The translations under genes were made by a program, and so were the position numbers. A stretch of 35,354 bases of DNA from an uncultured Bacteroidales bacterium (lineage in GTDB: Bacteria > Bacteroidota > Bacteroidia > Bacteroidales > Bacteroidaceae). Shown piece by piece: positions 32,083-35,354 of the stretch (position 1 is its first letter; the number at the start of each line of letters is the position of its first letter). The stretch lies in assembly GCA_902779315.1 (NCBI GenBank), contig CACZBC010000043.1:1-35354 (forward strand), read 5' to 3'. The notes below the pieces were generated by a model, which saw only the letters and a list, made by a program, of their open reading frames with translations, did not search any database and was not told the origin of the DNA.

Positions 32083-34613
32083 CAAGAAAATTCTTTGCAA
32101 CCCTTGCTTTGCTCATGGCATTCTGCATGAATGTTCTGGGACAGAAGATAACTGGTGTCATCCTCGATGCTTCTACCGGTGACAGTCTTTCTCTTGCAGG
32201 CGTGACATACAAGGAGCGCAAGGTTTCCACCATAGCCGACTTGGACGGCATATTCTCCATTGCGCGTATCAATGGTGCCACGCTCACCTTCTCCTGTATG
32301 GGTTACAAGGACGAGACTGTGAACATCACCAAGGCAACGCCCAGCCGATTGACCATCAAGCTCAAGCCCGACACGAAGCAACTGGGCGAGGTGGTTGTCG
32401 AAGCGAAGAGGACGCGCTATGTCCGTAAGGACAATCCCGCTATCGAGCTCATGAAGCGTGTCATCGAGATGAAGAAGAGCACCAAGCTCGAGAACCACGA
32501 CTACTACATGTACAACAAGTACCAGAAGCTCTCGATGGCCCTGAACGACTACAAGGTGAAGGAGCTCGACAGTACGGACGTGGGCAAGGTGAAGTGGACG
32601 CAACAGGCTGAGCTCAGCCCATACAACAAGAAGATGGTTGTGCCCATCTCGCTCGACGAGACCGTCACCCAGCACATCTACCGCAAAGACCCGAAGACGG
32701 AGAAGGACATCATAACGGGCGAGCAGAGTTCCGGTCTGAACCAGCTCTTCGCTACTGGCGAGATGATCAACACCACCCTGAAAGAGGTCTTCCAGGATGT
32801 CGACATCTATGACAACTACATCAAGCTCCTGAAGTTCCCCTTCCTGAGCCCCATCGGAGCCGGAGCGACGTCTTTCTACAGGTACTACATCACCGATACC
32901 GTGCTCGTGGACCGCGATTCGTGCTATCATCTGACGTTCACGCCCAACAACCCTCAGGATATCGGCTTCAACGGCGACATCTACATCCTGAAGGACTCCA
33001 CCCTTCACGTCAAGAAGTGCCACCTCTCCATTCCCAAGAAGAGCGACGTCAACTTTGTCAGCTCGCTTCATATCGACCAGATATACAGCCAGCTTCCCAA
33101 CGAGGAATGGGCGCTGACGAACGACGATATGTGGGCCGAGATGACTTTGCTGGGCAAGAGCGTGCTGGTGGTCCGCAACACACGCCTTTCCGACTACAGC
33201 TTCGACCCCTTGCACAAGAACCTTTTCAAGGGGCAGGCGAAGGTGAAGCGCATGGCCGACTCGCGCAACCAGGACGAGGAATTCTGGGACAAGTACAGGG
33301 CTGTGGAGCTCTCGCAGAAAGAGGGCGGACTGGGTGACTTCATGACCGCCATGTCGAAGTCGAAGAACATGCGCATCCCCTTGCTGGTGGTCAAGACGCT
33401 CTTCGAGAACTACATCGAGACCTCCCGAGCCGGCAAGCCCAGCAAGTTCGACATCGGCCCCGTCATCAGTACCTTCTCGAGCAACTTCTACGACGGATTC
33501 CGTCTGCGTGCCGGCGGTCAGACAACGGCCGCCTTCAACAAGCACCTCTTCCTCGAGGGCCACTATACGCACGGCTTCAAGTCGGGTGGCAACTACTATG
33601 GCGGACAGGTCACCTATTGCTTCAACAAGAAGAAGAACTCCTACTTCGAGTTCCCGCAGCGAATGATAGTCTTCGAGAGCTCCTACGATGTCACCTCCGT
33701 CTCCGACAAGTTCCTGAAGAACAGCAAGGACAACCTCTTCGTCAACTTCAAGACCGAGACGGTGAACATGCTCTACAAGCAGAACATGCAGCGGTTGGGC
33801 TTCGTCTGGGAGACCGACTACGGACTGAACTTCACCACCAACATCGTGGCCGAGAGCAACCGGCCGGTCGGCGACCTCCACCTCGTTCACGTTAACGACG
33901 GCACGGAGGACTACAGGATGCGTACCACGGAATGGAACGCAGCCGTAACGTTCTGCCCCGGTCAGACCTACATCAACACGAAGCAGGACCGTTGGCCCAT
34001 CAACAAGGACCGTCCCGAGTTCACCATTCGCCATGCCATCGACTTCAAGGGCATTCTGGGCGGCCAGTTCGCCGCGAACCAGACTGAGGTGGGCATCTTC
34101 AAGCGCCAATGGTTGGGCAGTTGGGGCCGTATCGACCTCTATGCTTCGGGTGCCATGCAATGGAATAAAGTGCCGTTCCCGCTTCTCATCACACCGCCCA
34201 CCTGTATCTCCTACGTAGAGCAGGAAGGCACGCTCAACATGCTTCGCAACATGGAGTTCTTCATGGACCGTCGCGTATTCTGGTCTGTTTCGTGGAACAT
34301 GAACGGCAAGATATTCAACCGCATCCCGCTCTTCAAGAAGCTCAAGCTGCGCGAATACCTCGCATTCCGAGGCGTCTGGGGTACACTGACGGACAAGAAC
34401 AACCCCTTGCTCAATACGGGCGACGACATGCTCTACCAGTTCCCCGAAGGCTCCTACGCCATCGATGGCAGCAAGCCCTACATGGAGGTTGCAGTCGGCA
34501 TCCGCAACATCCTGAAGGTGTTCGGTGTGGACTATGTGCGCCGTCTCAACTACTTCGACCATCCCGGCGTCAAGAAGAACGGCGTCCGCTTCAACCTGAC
34601 CTTCTCCTTCTAA
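32079..34613 (+). CDS. DUF5686 outer-membrane protein with carboxypeptidase-regulatory-like domain
   Basis: An 844-residue secreted protein. A signal peptide (MTRKFFATLALLMAFCMNVLG) precedes a CarboxypepD-reg-like beta-sandwich, with GVILDASTGDSLSLAGVTY and IADLDGIFSIARINGATLTF, and a linker (LGEVVVEAKRTRYVRKDNPA). The rest matches DUF5686: IELMKRVIEMKKSTKLENHDY shortened to KRVIEMKKSTKLENHD, and a long C-terminal region of aromatic, alternating strands ending in a terminal Phe (VRFNLTFSF), as for an outer-membrane barrel. Function is unknown. Its ATGA overlap with the oxidoreductase ties it to the acyl operon, hinting at lipid placement or assembly at the outer membrane. Confidence 0.82.
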   Translation: MTRKFFATLALLMAFCMNVLGQKITGVILDASTGDSLSLAGVTYKERKVSTIADLDGIFSIARINGATLTFSCMGYKDETVNITKATPSRLTIKLKPDTKQLGEVVVEAKRTRYVRKDNPAIELMKRVIEMKKSTKLENHDYYMYNKYQKLSMALNDYKVKELDSTDVGKVKWTQQAELSPYNKKMVVPISLDETVTQHIYRKDPKTEKDIITGEQSSGLNQLFATGEMINTTLKEVFQDVDIYDNYIKLLKFPFLSPIGAGATSFYRYYITDTVLVDRDSCYHLTFTPNNPQDIGFNGDIYILKDSTLHVKKCHLSIPKKSDVNFVSSLHIDQIYSQLPNEEWALTNDDMWAEMTLLGKSVLVVRNTRLSDYSFDPLHKNLFKGQAKVKRMADSRNQDEEFWDKYRAVELSQKEGGLGDFMTAMSKSKNMRIPLLVVKTLFENYIETSRAGKPSKFDIGPVISTFSSNFYDGFRLRAGGQTTAAFNKHLFLEGHYTHGFKSGGNYYGGQVTYCFNKKKNSYFEFPQRMIVFESSYDVTSVSDKFLKNSKDNLFVNFKTETVNMLYKQNMQRLGFVWETDYGLNFTTNIVAESNRPVGDLHLVHVNDGTEDYRMRTTEWNAAVTFCPGQTYINTKQDRWPINKDRPEFTIRHAIDFKGILGGQFAANQTEVGIFKRQWLGSWGRIDLYASGAMQWNKVPFPLLITPPTCISYVEQEGTLNMLRNMEFFMDRRVFWSVSWNMNGKIFNRIPLFKKLKLREYLAFRGVWGTLTDKNNPLLNTGDDMLYQFPEGSYAIDGSKPYMEVAVGIRNILKVFGVDYVRRLNYFDHPGVKKNGVRFNLTFSF

Positions 34614-34625
34614 ATCCCCAGCCTT

Positions 34626-35120
34626 ATGAAGCAAACCATCCTCTGCACCCTGTTGTGTTCGTTGTTCTGCCTCGCGGCAAAGGGCGTCACCATCCCTCGC
34701 GACCACGTCTTCATCTTCGAGCGGAGCACCAACAGCAACTACGTCTGCTACGACGTCAACCTCGAGAAGGGGCAGCTCAGCCAGAAAGAGCCGCTCAAGG
34801 CCTATTGGGTGCTGGGCGGAGAGACGAGAATAGAGAACCTGACCTTCCTGGAGCGCAAAGTGGCGTTCGGCGTCAAGGTGGTCAGCACGAAGGAGAGCGA
34901 GGCCGTCGTGCACCTCACAGCCTACAAGGCGCTCCGCATCCGCGTCTGCAAGCGTGAAGGCAAGTGGGTGGGCATCGTCAATCTGAACGGCCACGAGATC
35001 GTGCTGCAGAAGATGTTCGCCCAGATGAAGCCCCCCATCAACGCGAAGTGCGAGTACGTCGAAATCTTCGGCACAGACCTCAAGACGGGCGAGAAGCGCA
35101 AGGAACGCATCACGCAGTAA
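34626..35120 (+). CDS. DUF4833 family secreted protein
   Basis: A 164-residue protein with a signal peptide (MKQTILCTLLCSLFCLAAKG). The core HVFIFERSTNSNYVCYDVNL, then KAYWVLGGE and ERKVAFGVKV, matches DUF4833, a small periplasmic domain of unknown function. It is 12 nt after the DUF5686 gene and closes the operon. A strong terminator lies 68 nt after the stop. Confidence 0.78.
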   Translation: MKQTILCTLLCSLFCLAAKGVTIPRDHVFIFERSTNSNYVCYDVNLEKGQLSQKEPLKAYWVLGGETRIENLTFLERKVAFGVKVVSTKESEAVVHLTAYKALRIRVCKREGKWVGIVNLNGHEIVLQKMFAQMKPPINAKCEYVEIFGTDLKTGEKRKERITQ

Positions 35121-35156
35121 AAGGGTAGGGTATATACATCTCTCTCTATCTTACAA

Positions 35157-35180
35157 GTAAGATTTGTAAGATTTGTAAGA
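35157..35180. repeat. GTAAGATTT 9-nt tandem repeat
   Basis: GTAAGATTT begins at 35157 and 35166, with a partial third copy (GTAAGA) at 35175. It lies between the DUF4833 stop and the terminator. Confidence 0.7.
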
Positions 35181-35188
35181 CAAAATAA

Positions 35189-35212
35189 GGCGGCAGGAAA
35201 CTGCCGCCTTTA
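35189..35212. terminator. Bidirectional intrinsic terminator with GAAA tetraloop
   Basis: A perfect 8-bp stem, GGCGGCAG (35189-35196) and CTGCCGCC (35201-35208), closes a GAAA tetraloop. TTTATTTCG follows on the plus strand and TTATTTTG on the minus strand, so it can end both the plus operon and a minus-strand gene entering from the right. Confidence 0.85.
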
Positions 35213-35230
35213 TTTCGTTTATAGAAGTTT

Positions 35231-35345
35231 CTACTTTATCAGAACTTTTGTCGTCTTTGATGTAAATGTCTCGAGCGGGTTTGCCAGGAACAGAGTTTTC
35301 GTATCTATAATTCAATAGCTGCCCCCTTTTTCTCTCCCCTAACAT
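35231..35345 (-). pseudogene. Decayed C-terminal end of a sorting-tail protein
   Basis: On the minus strand one frame reads NSVPGKPARDIYIKDDK and a second frame, shifted by one base at the A-run opposite 35246-35249, reads KVLIK then stop (35233-35231). Joined, they make a typical Bacteroidales sorting-type tail (IYIKDDKKVLIK-like). The simplest reading is a gene end entering from the right edge with a one-base frameshift. The body lies outside the window, so a natural out-of-frame end cannot be excluded. Confidence 0.4.
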
Positions 35346-35354
35346 ATATGTACC

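Noticed and set aside
31872-34994. 1040-codon open frame on the minus strand opposite DUF5686 and neighbours
   Set aside because: Antisense to a well-supported gene chain with coupled starts; composition is Val/Leu/His/Asp-rich without domain signatures.
27999-35120. Aryl-polyene or flexirubin biosynthesis cluster
   Set aside because: Those clusters need ammonia-lyase, several ketosynthases, dehydratases and acyltransferases; only one ketosynthase and one ACP are here.

Overview
The window is a chromosomal segment from a Bacteroidota bacterium, most likely order Bacteroidales and probably Prevotellaceae. The promoters carry the Bacteroidota -7 box TAnnTTTG, in three cases with a TTTG -33 box 19-20 nt upstream. 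Several secreted proteins end in type IX secretion (T9SS)-like sorting tails, and the families are typical of the group (Omp28, DUF6029, DUF349, DUF5686, DUF4833, GH106-like and GH29). The genus is inference; no rRNA is present. No phage, transposase, CRISPR array or antibiotic-resistance gene was seen.

Layout. 2-7009 (+): 3' end of a large GLUG-repeat surface protein, a sugar isomerase of the L-arabinose/L-fucose isomerase superfamily, and a large GH106-like glycoside hydrolase. 7010-7564: gene-free, with a nested inverted repeat and a 22-bp repeat array. 7565-10492: an Lrp/AsnC regulator (-) divergent from metY-cysK (+), a sulfur amino-acid unit. 10575-14226 (+): an uncharacterised TIM-barrel hydrolase and a GH29 alpha-L-fucosidase. 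14439-19837 (+): a five-gene envelope operon (TlpA-like thioredoxin, DUF6029 barrel, Omp28 lipoprotein, small secreted protein, Omp28-like T9SS protein) whose members share thioredoxin folds or paired cysteines. 19838-20737: a long gene-free stretch with hairpins, palindromes and a third 22-bp array, ending at tRNA-Leu(UAA) (-). 20917-24170 (-): rsfS-ftsH-cdsA. 24394-25538 (+): a broken tRNA 5' half with an intact tRNA-type promoter, leading into a CorA-family transporter. 25679-27604 (+): a DUF349 protein. 27605-27998: the longest 22-bp array, a nested terminator and a promoter. 27999-35120 (+): a six-gene operon (GNAT acyltransferase-like, ketosynthase, acyl carrier protein, RetSat/CrtI-like FAD oxidoreductase, DUF5686, DUF4833) that looks like a dedicated acyl-chain pathway coupled to envelope proteins. 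35189-35345: a terminator and a decayed gene end on the minus strand.

The most unusual signal is a family of degenerate direct repeats with a strict 22-bp period (core TGACGTTTGC). It occurs at four intergenic loci (18 units in total), all at the 3' ends of transcription units. I do not recognise this family. The second candidate for a coherent uncharacterised system is the acyl-chain operon at 27999-35120, and the third is the thiol-rich envelope operon at 14439-19837.
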